Part shown: one piece after another, positions 18,140 to 25,812 of the stretch
Layout of the letters: every line of letters begins with the position of its first letter
Position numbering within the stretch: the first letter of the stretch is position 1
Assembly (NCBI GenBank): GCA_045125095.1
Contig: JBGVMW010000126.1
Location: 1 to 47,640, forward strand
Length of the DNA stretch: 47,640 bases
Reading direction: 5' to 3'
From: JBGVMW01 sp045125095
GTDB lineage: Bacteria; Bacillota; Clostridia; Lachnospirales; Lachnospiraceae
Notes under the pieces: generated by a model
Told to the model about the DNA's origin: nothing
Databases searched by the model: none
The model's input: only the letters and a program-made list of their open reading frames with translations
Program-made: the position numbers and the translations under genes

Positions 18140-19291
18140 CTAACATATTAGCATTGATCGTCTTGCTGTCGCAAACGGACGTATATGAGATTCACACAAA
18201 TTATTCGATATCTCCAGACGTCCATCTTCCAGGAAGGTTTCCAGCTGTTGTCTGTGATTCAAAGAATAGTTCAGGGCTTTTGTGAGTTTTTCATTGGTTG
18301 TCGGAATTGCAGAAGTTTCTTCAACCCACGTCCAAAAGGCATCAAGAACGGCACGTGATGCTTCCTGACGCTTTTCTTTCCTTTCTTCATAGGAAAGTTC
18401 TTTCATCTCCTTCTCCAGTTTGAAAAGGAGATTGATATATTCACGGGATTCTGCCCCGTTAGAGCCTTCCAGCTCCCTGCCGTTATTATCCAGTGGGATT
18501 CTTTCTATTATAGTATCTCCGAAGATGTGCCCATCAGATATTATGCGCGATGCCTTCAACATTCAGATTTTCATAAGCGGTATAGGCATCTGTAGTCAGA
18601 TACCCCTGAAAACCTGTCAGAAGTTCAATGGCAACCGATTTTCTACGGGTTCCGGCATAATGAAAGAAGGTCGCACGAATCGACTCACATGCACCGCTTC
18701 GGATTACCCACATGAAAGAATCGCAGCTCGCTTTTTTACCAGACTCCTTATTTATCTGGATACGGGTTTCATCCATATGAAGGATTTCACATTTCAGGAG
18801 TTCTTCATGAATCCGGTTATAAATCGGTGACAGCTATTCATCACTGCATCGTATCACCCAATGCGCCATGTTCGCACGCAGAAGTACCAGACCCATACGG
18901 TAAAAAATCATTCTCCAATCGGTTTAACGGTATTCCCATGGCGTACTTCTGGTACATTATCTGTGCGACCAGTGAAGGGGTAGCAATGGAATGTTGCAGT
19001 TCTTTTGCCTGTTGGAATTCTACCTCTGTCCGGACATTCTCTTTCCCGATTACTTTTAATTCCCGCCACAAACAGTACAGGTATGCTCTTCGTTGATAAT
19101 ATTCCTCTATCTCTTTTGGCAGGCACACCAGCAGTTACCGTCAGATTACTCTTTTGACATTTGGCGATTCGCTGACGCCAAAGATTCATTTTTTCCTTAT
19201 CCACACAAAACCTCCCTGAAATAATTTTAGTTCAGAAAAGTTTATCATGTAAATCAGCTTATTGCACTACGCCTTGTTTTGAAGCGCTTAC
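18140..19291 (-). mobile_element. Degenerate IS66-family element
   Basis: Three minus-strand fragments in different frames reconstruct parts of an IS66 TnpC transposase: 19128-18841 (N-terminal part, NVRTEVEF, AQIMYQKYAMGIPLNR), 18776-18534 (MDETRIQINKE, SFMWVIRSGACES, GYLTTDAYTAYEN) and 18562-18140 (LNYSLNHRQQLETFLEDG, SNNLCESHIRPFATARRS). A TnpA-like start (MDKEKMNLWRQRIAKC) reads from 19204. TnpB and much of TnpA are missing, and the frames are broken. GTAAGCGCTTC read from 19291 matches the usual IS66 terminal sequence, so one end is preserved. The other end is lost at the junction with the AAA-ATPase remnant. Confidence 0.8.
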
Positions 19292-19677
19292 CACTATTAT
19301 TAACAACCATGTGACATACTTTACGGGTAGCACCACTTTCATGGTTCTACTTGTACACTTTTATCACTTTATAGTTTCATCCACTCTATATCATCATTTT
19401 TGCCTTTTCATATTCCTCAATCGTTGTACCTATTCCATTACAAACTACATGCAAGCCAACTTTGAAGTTTTTCATTCCTTCTATTTTCCAATACCTATTC
19501 ACATATAAAATTCCTTTTCTCCCTAAAATCGTTTACAAATACCCGCATTTAGATTGGCTTCATAATCTATTAATCATTATTACTTAAAGTCAAATTTGGG
19601 TTTTCACGTTCAAAACGAGCCTATCTGCCATATTTATTGTGTAAAAAATCACTTTTTTCAACGAAAGGAGAATTAGT
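19292..19677. other. Intergenic region next to the IS66 remnant
   Basis: No open frame with a ribosome binding site was found on either strand. Minus-strand frames show scattered stops and could be decayed coding sequence, but no family is recognisable. The last 15 bases carry the AAAGGAG site of the small hydrophobic gene. Confidence 0.4.
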
Positions 19678-19929
19678 TTGACTATGATATTAGAAATATT
19701 AACTAGCATATACATAAAATGTTCTACTTCATTCTATAAAATAACAATTTATATTTGCAATGCTTATGCTTTTTGGGTAAGCTATGGACCAGTTGTAAAT
19801 ACTATTTTTTCTGTACTAAACTGCTGTTTACAAATAATATTTATGTTTGCAGCACCAGTTCCAATTCTTTCATTGCTATCAACCCTTGTAGATGTTGTAT
19901 GCAGAATATTAGATACTATGCCCTTATAA
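19678..19929 (+). CDS. Small hydrophobic cysteine-containing protein, unrecognised
   Basis: An 83-residue frame starting at TTG (19678) with a strong AAAGGAG 7 nt upstream; the ATG at 19684 would be 13 nt away. The peptide is very hydrophobic, with two or three possible membrane helices (about 5-35, 40-60 and 60-78) and five cysteines, including a CC pair near residue 49. A perfect terminator hairpin overlaps the stop codon. The tight ribosome binding site and terminator argue for a real gene. It is the only forward gene between 3.9 kb and the right end, sits alone between an IS66 remnant and a convergent aminotransferase gene, and I recognise no family. It could be a membrane-active peptide or toxin, but this is a guess. 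Confidence 0.5.
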   Translation: MTMILEILTSIYIKCSTSFYKITIYICNAYAFWVSYGPVVNTIFSVLNCCLQIIFMFAAPVPILSLLSTLVDVVCRILDTMPL

Positions 19930-19952
19930 AAGGGCATAGACAATTCCTTTTT
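19916..19952 (+). terminator. Intrinsic terminator of the small hydrophobic gene
   Basis: A perfect 10-bp stem (19916-19925 with 19930-19939) and 4-nt loop overlaps the TAA stop, followed by a T-rich tract to 19952. Confidence 0.7.
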
Positions 19953-20078
19953 GCTCTTCACATATAAAGCCTACTTTTCGGTTGCTACACATATATGCAT
20001 ATTGTTTACCCTCTGCTATGCTACGTGCCGCGAACAAGACCAGTTTTCTGCTCAATAAATACTGTATTCCATAAATAA

Positions 20079-21620
20079 CTACTGTCTATAGTATGTAAAG
20101 AAATCGCCAAGCTTTTCAACAGCATCCTTTAATACTTCAACTCTTGGAAGATATACAACTCTAAAGTGATCCGGTGCTTTCCAATTAAAGCCACCACCAT
20201 GGATTATAAGTAATTTTTTATCTCTCAGAAGATCCAGAGCGAACTGCTCATCATTTGTAATATTAAACTTCTTCGTATCTATCTTTGGAAAAATATAAAA
20301 TGCTGCCTTAGGCTTTACTGCAGTTATTCCCGGAATATCATTTAATGCCTTGTAAATGAACTCTCTCTGCTCATAAACTCTTCCGCCAGGAATAATATAA
20401 TCCTTTACACTCTGATATCCGCCAAGAGCAGTCTGTACGATAGACTGTGCAGGAACATTGGAGCATAGTCTCATATTGGAAAGCATGTTGAGTCCTTCGA
20501 TATAATCAGCACCAAGTCTTTTATTTCCACTGAGTATCATCCAACCGATTCTGTAACCTGCAATCATGTGAGACTTCGATAGTCCGCTGAAGGTTACACA
20601 GAAAAGATCCGGTGCGAGTGATGCGATTGAGACATGTTCTTCCCCATCCATTACAAGACGGTCATATATCTCATCCGAGAAAATCATAAGCTGATTCTCC
20701 CTTGCTACATCAACAATCTGCTGAAGTACCTCCTTTGGATAAAGTGCACCTGTAGGATTATTAGGATTAATAAGTACTATTGCCTTTGTGTTGGCATTCA
20801 CCTTTTTCTTTATGTCATGAATGTCAGGATACCACTCTGACTGTTCGTCACATACATAATGAACTGCTGTGCCTCCTGCAAGCGTTACACATGCTGTCCA
20901 GAGAGGATAATCCGGAGATGGAACAAGCACCTCATCACCATCATTAAGAAGAGCTGACATACTTAAATTTATAAGTTCACTGACACCATTTCCTGTATAA
21001 ATATCCTCTATTGTTACATTCGGAAGATTTTTCAGCTGTGCATACTGCATGATTGCCTTTCTTGCAGAAAAAAGACCTTTTGATGCAGAATAGCCTTCAC
21101 ACTCTGTAAGCTGGCTCTGCATATCAAATACTACCTCATCTGGTGTACGGAACCCAAAAGGTGCCGGGTTACCAATGTTTAATTTGAGTACCTGCATACC
21201 ACTTGCTTCCATACGATTTGCTTCTTCAACTACCGGTCCTCTGACATCGTAAAGTACATTATCCAGTTTGCTAGATTTTTTAAATATTCTCATTTTTCTA
21301 TCTCCTTCAGTCATTGATATATTCATAGCATCAGCTGACGCCGGAACATCAGCATTTTTTCCATCCGACTTATAATTTGTATCTAATGTACTGCTCTTAT
21401 CATCTGTCCCAAGTAGCCATTCTTCTTTTACATCAAGAACTTCTGCCAGAAATGCTATTATATTTTTCCTTGGCACTGCTCTTCCACTTAGATACTGGCT
21501 CATCTGGCTTTTGCCAAGCTTTACGCCTTGGCGCTCCGCCGCTCGTACAATGTCAACCTGCTTCAGTTCCTTATCCCTCATAGAATCTGATAAGCGTTTA
21601 AAAAAAAGTTTATTTTTCAT
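20079..21620 (-). CDS. XRE-type HTH fused to a class I/II aminotransferase (AlaA-like)
   Basis: A 513-residue protein. Residues 1-70 form a Cro/C1-type helix-turn-helix (KQVDIVRAAERQ, LGKSQMSQYLSGRAVP, LAEVLDVKEEWLLG), followed by a polar linker (about 72-105) and a full PLP aminotransferase (about 106-513). The latter has KLNIGNPAPFGF, TGNGVSELI, INPNNPTGALY, SDEIYDRLVM and the lysine in SGLSKSHMIAGYR (about 349) that binds PLP. It resembles the alanine/glutamate-pyruvate aminotransferase AlaA. Unlike MocR/PdxR regulators, the DNA-binding part is XRE rather than GntR. It has its own consensus promoter. Whether it is a regulator, an enzyme or both is not visible from sequence. Confidence 0.85.
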   Translation of the reverse strand: MKNKLFFKRLSDSMRDKELKQVDIVRAAERQGVKLGKSQMSQYLSGRAVPRKNIIAFLAEVLDVKEEWLLGTDDKSSTLDTNYKSDGKNADVPASADAMNISMTEGDRKMRIFKKSSKLDNVLYDVRGPVVEEANRMEASGMQVLKLNIGNPAPFGFRTPDEVVFDMQSQLTECEGYSASKGLFSARKAIMQYAQLKNLPNVTIEDIYTGNGVSELINLSMSALLNDGDEVLVPSPDYPLWTACVTLAGGTAVHYVCDEQSEWYPDIHDIKKKVNANTKAIVLINPNNPTGALYPKEVLQQIVDVARENQLMIFSDEIYDRLVMDGEEHVSIASLAPDLFCVTFSGLSKSHMIAGYRIGWMILSGNKRLGADYIEGLNMLSNMRLCSNVPAQSIVQTALGGYQSVKDYIIPGGRVYEQREFIYKALNDIPGITAVKPKAAFYIFPKIDTKKFNITNDEQFALDLLRDKKLLIIHGGGFNWKAPDHFRVVYLPRVEVLKDAVEKLGDFFTYYRQ

Positions 21621-21654
21621 TCAAACACCCCTACCATAAGTTTATTTTTAAATA

Positions 21655-21683
21655 ATATTAACACAGCACATCAAAAAGTTCAA
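21655..21683 (-). promoter_or_regulatory. SigA-type promoter for the HTH-aminotransferase gene
   Basis: On the minus strand TTGAAC (21683-21678), 17 nt and TAATAT (21660-21655). Transcription starts about 30 nt before the ATG. TGAACT-like words occur twice around the -35 and could be sites for the gene's own HTH domain. Confidence 0.65.
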
Positions 21684-21742
21684 TATTAGCATGATATAGT
21701 TCATTTTTATGGTTTTGCTTACTCTTTTTTCTCATTACTCTT

Positions 21743-21789
21743 GAAAAAAGTGCCTTACCTCAGCCACATAAAGTCAAGGTAAAGCACTT
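21743..21789 (-). terminator. Intrinsic terminator of prfA
   Basis: On the minus strand a 13-bp stem with one mismatch (21789-21777 with 21760-21748) and a 16-nt loop is followed by a run of six Ts. Confidence 0.8.
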
Positions 21790-21846
21790 AATATCTTCAT
21801 CTCATTATCTAATTTTCAATCTCGCACTAGAACTTGGGCTATCTCC

Positions 21847-22920
21847 CTAGTTATCCTGCATTCGGGCGAGCTTCGCTGCCTGATCCGCTGCAATTAACGG
21901 ATCAATCACCTCATCTAAATCCCCATCCAGCACATTGCCCAACTGGTGCAATGTCAACTTGATACGGTGGTCGGTTACACGTCCCTGTGGGAAGTTGTAG
22001 GTACGAATCTTTTCGGAACGGTCACCAGTACCGATCTGGCTTCGACGCATTTCAGCCTCAGCGTCGTGAGCTTTTTGACATTCGATGTCGTACAATTTTG
22101 CGCGAAGGATGGCAAATGCCTTATCCTTATTCTGCAACTGGGATTTCTCGGTCTGAGAGTATACGACAATACCGGTTGGATAGTGAGTTAAACGTACCGC
22201 AGAGTCTGTTGTGTTTACACACTGTCCACCATTTCCTGATGCACGCATTACATCAATACGAATGTCTTTTTCGTCAATGACAACGTCTACTTCTTCCGCT
22301 TCCGGCATCACAGCAACCGTTGCTGTGGAGGTGTGAATACGTCCACCGGATTCTGTTTCTGGTACACGCTGTACACGATGCACGCCACTTTCGTATTTTA
22401 AACGGGAGTATGCACCCTGACCCGTAATCATGAAGTTTACTTCCTTCATACCGCCAATACCGGTTTCGTCCGCACTCATAGTTTCTACTCTCCAACGTCT
22501 GCTTTCTGCGTAATGGACATACATGCGGTATAATTCCGCTGCAAATAAAGCAGCTTCGTCACCACCTGCGCCTGCACGGATTTCCACAATAACATTCTTA
22601 TCATCGTTAGGGTCTTTCGGAAGAAGAAGAATCTTTAATTCCTGCTCTAATTCTTCTACACGCTTCTTAGCATCATTTAATTCTTCCTTTGCCATTTCGC
22701 GCATTTCTTCATCAGACTCATCCTCTAACATAGCAAGACTGTCTTCAATATCCTGTTTTGCCTGCTTGTATTCCTTAAACGCCTTAACGATAGGCTGTAA
22801 ATCATTTTCTTCCTTCATCAATTTGCGGAAACGTGTCTGGTCATTTGCCACATCCGGCTCCTGCAATGTACTCATAATTTCTTCATAACGTATCAATAAA
22901 TCTTCTAACTTATCAAACAT
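21847..22920 (-). CDS. prfA: Peptide chain release factor 1
   Basis: A 357-residue class I release factor that ends translation at UAA and UAG. It contains the GGQ hydrolysis motif in ASGNGGQCVNTTDSAVRLTH (about residue 230) and the RF1 recognition tripeptide region, PET here, in RVQRVPETESGGRIHTS (about 187). The length is normal for RF1. The ATG has GAGGTAA 4 nt upstream. It lies downstream of prmC, whose product methylates the GGQ glutamine, and ends at a strong terminator. A working RF1 argues against reassigned UAG codons in this genome. Confidence 0.97.
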   Translation of the reverse strand: MFDKLEDLLIRYEEIMSTLQEPDVANDQTRFRKLMKEENDLQPIVKAFKEYKQAKQDIEDSLAMLEDESDEEMREMAKEELNDAKKRVEELEQELKILLLPKDPNDDKNVIVEIRAGAGGDEAALFAAELYRMYVHYAESRRWRVETMSADETGIGGMKEVNFMITGQGAYSRLKYESGVHRVQRVPETESGGRIHTSTATVAVMPEAEEVDVVIDEKDIRIDVMRASGNGGQCVNTTDSAVRLTHYPTGIVVYSQTEKSQLQNKDKAFAILRAKLYDIECQKAHDAEAEMRRSQIGTGDRSEKIRTYNFPQGRVTDHRIKLTLHQLGNVLDGDLDEVIDPLIAADQAAKLARMQDN

Positions 22921-23006
22921 AATTACCTCACATTCTTTCCTAGTGTACTGTTTTATTTACATTCAGCCATATTACACTGCCTATATCGCTATTGTCTGTG
23001 TTATTT

Positions 23007-23834
23007 TTACTTCCTATAGCATCCAACCACAACTCTGTCCAATCCTGCCAAGTCTTTTATCACGGACACATCCGAAAATAATTCAGACATTATCATTTTC
23101 ACAGCTTCCCCCTGGTCGTGGCCTATCTCATACAACAACCAGCCACCTTCTTCCAGGTGTTCTATCGCCTGTCTTGTAATTTCCCTGTAGAAATACAAGC
23201 CATCCTCTGTACCATCAAGGGCTAACATTGGCTCATGCTCCCGCACCTCCGGGGAAAGTGTTTCAATCACCGCACTTCTGATATAAGGGGGGTTAGAAAT
23301 AATCATCTGGTATGTTTCCGGCACCTTTTCAAACAGGTTACTTTCTCGCCAGTCTACCATCACTTCATTTGCCTTACCATTTGCTCTCGCCACCTGCAAT
23401 GCATCCAGGGAAATATCTACTGCGGTAACCTGTGCCTTGCTTAATTTCGCGATGCTGATTGCAATACAACCGGATCCGGTACACATATCAAGCACCTGCA
23501 TCTCCGGTCTGCATCGTTTCAACCCTTCTTCCACCAGAACTTCTGTATCCTGTCGTGGCACCAAGACATGCTCATTTACTTTGAAATTAAGCCCCATAAA
23601 TTCCTGCATACCGGTAAGGTGCTGCACCGGAATTCTCTCTGCACGTTTTTCTATCAGCCTGTCATATTCCAATTTCTGTGCCTCAGGCATTTCCATTTGT
23701 TTTTCCATGAAAAATCTCGTTCTGTCCATGCCTGTGACATATTCAAACAAAAGCCACGCATCCATAGAAGCATCCGTAACGCCAGCTGCTTCTAACTTTG
23801 CCACACCTGTTTTATATACTACATCTATAGTCAT
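23007..23834 (-). CDS. prmC: Release factor glutamine methyltransferase
   Basis: A 275-residue SAM-dependent enzyme that methylates the GGQ glutamine of release factors. An N-terminal helical domain (1-85) precedes the methyltransferase fold with QVLDMCTGSGCIAIS (motif I), TAVDIS, and the catalytic ISNPPYIR (NPPY about 179-182), followed by HEPMLALDGTEDGLYFYREI. The start chosen is the ATG at 23834, with GGTGA a few nt upstream; the GTG at 23846 lacks a ribosome binding site. It sits directly before prfA, its substrate gene, and after the DUF1385 gene. Confidence 0.95.
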   Translation of the reverse strand: MTIDVVYKTGVAKLEAAGVTDASMDAWLLFEYVTGMDRTRFFMEKQMEMPEAQKLEYDRLIEKRAERIPVQHLTGMQEFMGLNFKVNEHVLVPRQDTEVLVEEGLKRCRPEMQVLDMCTGSGCIAISIAKLSKAQVTAVDISLDALQVARANGKANEVMVDWRESNLFEKVPETYQMIISNPPYIRSAVIETLSPEVREHEPMLALDGTEDGLYFYREITRQAIEHLEEGGWLLYEIGHDQGEAVKMIMSELFSDVSVIKDLAGLDRVVVGCYRK

Positions 23835-23903
23835 AGGAATCACCACTTTTCTGCTTTTGCACCATCAAAATCAATAAGCTACTTTGGAAAAAAAACAGCC
23901 TGC

Positions 23904-25319
23904 CTAATATTTTGATTTCACACGACCATCATAGCCACCATGCTCTATCGGTGAAAAATGACTCACTAATGTCTTTCCATTACGGACAGCAACCGCTTTT
24001 ACCTTATAATAGTAAATGACACCTTCCTCCAGATCCTTATCCTCAAAAGCACATTTTTTAACATCTTGATATATGGAATAACTATTGGTGTCAGCATTCT
24101 GACGGTAAATGATATAACTGTCGGCACTCTTAATCTTAGTCCATTTCAGTTTAATGGTGTTCTTTTCCGTGTAAACTGCATAAAGTATCTCCGGTGTTGG
24201 AAGTCCTGTTATGATATCATCATCTTCCGGCATAATGTTGACAAATTCTTTTTTGTCATCTTTCAAATACTCCTGCAACTGCTCATCCGTAGAAATTGGC
24301 GGCTCATTTGTCTCATCTTCCTCTATAACAGATTCACTCACCGTTTCTTCTATATCATTTACATTTGGCTTACTTTTCTGACTATCTTCCTTCCAATCTG
24401 CAAAATTTTCTCTTAAGTAGCCTCTCCAGTCAAACACTGCTTCCACTGCTGCAATAGCAACTTCTGCCATAGATGCATCAGGCTCTCTTGTTGTCATTCC
24501 CTGTAACAACAGCCCTGGCTTGCTCAATATGGAAATAATCATATTATCATGATTTCCTGCCAGACGAAGAAACTCATACGACACACCAGCAATAACCGGA
24601 ATCAGTACCAGTCGTAGTACAAGGCGAATCACCTTTGAATCTGCTGTCACAAACATAAACACAATAATACTGATAATCATAACAATCAGCAAAAAGCTGG
24701 TTCCACAGCGCTTATGCTCTTTTGAACTTTTCAAAACATTATCTACATTCAGTTCCATACCATGTTCAATGCAGTTGATACATTTATGCTCCGCTCCGTG
24801 GTACATAAACACACGTTGAATATCTTCCATCTTAGATATCAACATGATATATAGTAAAAATATCACCATACGAATCAAACCTTCTGCAAGATTCACCAGC
24901 CATGCTGCCGATATCACCTTGCGCAACAGTTCTGCCGCACCAAATGGAATCATCATAAAAATAACCAGTGCCAAAACAATTGAAAATGCCAATGTAATTC
25001 CTGTAATAACTTTATCCGCCTTATTTCCAAGCAGTTTCTCTATCTTTTTATCAAATTCAGTTGGCTCCTCGTCTTCTATATAAAATTCAGAAGAATATGT
25101 GAGTGTAGACATTCCTAAGCACAGAGAGTCAATGAAATTAAACACACCTCTCACAAGAGGAATTTTCTGAATAACAGAAAATGGGACAACGCTTTCATAG
25201 CGTTCCTTTTTCACAATAATTTCTCCACTTGGCTTACGAACAGCAACGGCATAATAATCCTTATTCTTCATCATAATGCCTTCCATGACTGCCTGACCGC
25301 CAATACCTGATGATTTCAT
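23904..25319 (-). CDS. DUF1385 membrane protein with C-terminal FN3-like domain
   Basis: A 472-residue protein. Residues 1-310 are a DUF1385 protein: GIGGQAVMEGIMMKN, VRKPSGEI, about four to five helices, and the conserved HGAEHKCINCIEHG with histidines and cysteines that may bind metal (about 180-195). DUF1385 genes commonly sit between rpmE and prmC-prfA in Firmicutes. After an acidic linker (about 310-370) comes a fibronectin type III-like module (about 371-462; LKWTKIKSADSYIIYRQ, YYYKVKAV), which ordinary DUF1385 proteins, at about 300 residues, lack. The start at 25319 has AAGGAGG 6 nt upstream; the longer frame to 25448 would read through the rpmE terminator. Function of the family is unknown to me. 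Confidence 0.85.
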   Translation of the reverse strand: MKSSGIGGQAVMEGIMMKNKDYYAVAVRKPSGEIIVKKERYESVVPFSVIQKIPLVRGVFNFIDSLCLGMSTLTYSSEFYIEDEEPTEFDKKIEKLLGNKADKVITGITLAFSIVLALVIFMMIPFGAAELLRKVISAAWLVNLAEGLIRMVIFLLYIMLISKMEDIQRVFMYHGAEHKCINCIEHGMELNVDNVLKSSKEHKRCGTSFLLIVMIISIIVFMFVTADSKVIRLVLRLVLIPVIAGVSYEFLRLAGNHDNMIISILSKPGLLLQGMTTREPDASMAEVAIAAVEAVFDWRGYLRENFADWKEDSQKSKPNVNDIEETVSESVIEEDETNEPPISTDEQLQEYLKDDKKEFVNIMPEDDDIITGLPTPEILYAVYTEKNTIKLKWTKIKSADSYIIYRQNADTNSYSIYQDVKKCAFEDKDLEEGVIYYYKVKAVAVRNGKTLVSHFSPIEHGGYDGRVKSKY

Positions 25320-25399
25320 CTTAAGCCTCCTTCTTCCATGGATATTTCGAAATATATCACAAGTATTCTGTTTGCCAAACTCTTTTCTTAATTTTACAC

Positions 25400-25442
25400 A
25401 AAAAGAGCTGTCACAAAACAATTTCTCGTCTTGCAACAGCTC
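25400..25442 (-). terminator. Intrinsic terminator of rpmE
   Basis: On the minus strand a 7-bp stem GAGCTGT/ACAGCTC (25442-25436 with 25411-25405) with a long loop is followed by five Ts. It lies 40 nt after the rpmE stop. Confidence 0.6.
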
Positions 25443-25481
25443 CCGCATGCATGAAAACTACTGCATCACGCAGCCTTCCAT

Positions 25482-25688
25482 TTATTTGCTCTCAACACCG
25501 TATCTCTTGTTGAACTGTTCGATACGTCCACGAGCTTTAGCAGCTTTCTGCTGACCTGTGTAGAATGGATGACATTTAGAACAGATTTCAACATGGATAT
25601 TTTCCTTTGTAGAACCTGTTACAAATGTGTTACCACAGTTACAAGTCACAGTTGCCTGATAATAATCTGGATGGATTCCTTCTCTCAT
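25482..25688 (-). CDS. rpmE: 50S ribosomal protein L31, zinc-binding form
   Basis: A 68-residue L31. It begins MREGIHPDYYQATVTCNCGN and has the zinc-binding cysteines of the C+ form (CNCGNTF and EICSKCHPFYTGQQ), ending KRYGVESK. The start at 25688 has GAGGTGA 5-6 nt upstream; an upstream in-frame ATG at 25706 lies within that leader. It has its own promoter inside the end of rho and a structured leader. Its terminator separates it from the DUF1385 gene. Confidence 0.96.
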   Translation of the reverse strand: MREGIHPDYYQATVTCNCGNTFVTGSTKENIHVEICSKCHPFYTGQQKAAKARGRIEQFNKRYGVESK

Positions 25689-25708
25689 TACATTCACCTC
25701 ACACACAC

Positions 25709-25750
25709 GATACTTATTGTCCCTACACTCACATGGAACCGATAAGTATC
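25709..25750 (-). promoter_or_regulatory. rpmE leader hairpin (candidate L31 autoregulatory leader)
   Basis: In the rpmE 5' leader a perfect 9-bp stem (25750-25742 with 25717-25709) encloses a 24-nt loop, ending just before the ribosome binding site. Structured L31 leaders have been described in Firmicutes; whether this one belongs to that class needs a covariance-model search. Confidence 0.5.
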
Positions 25751-25775
25751 AATCTCGTTTTTAAACAGCTTACAC

Positions 25776-25804
25776 ATTATATCATACCATAAGCAGACAT
25801 GCAA
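25776..25804 (-). promoter_or_regulatory. SigA-type promoter of rpmE
   Basis: On the minus strand TTGCAT (25804-25799), 17 nt and a perfect TATAAT (25781-25776), just after the rho stop codon. It gives a leader of about 80 nt containing the hairpin. Confidence 0.8.
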
Positions 25805-25812
25805 GCAATTTC

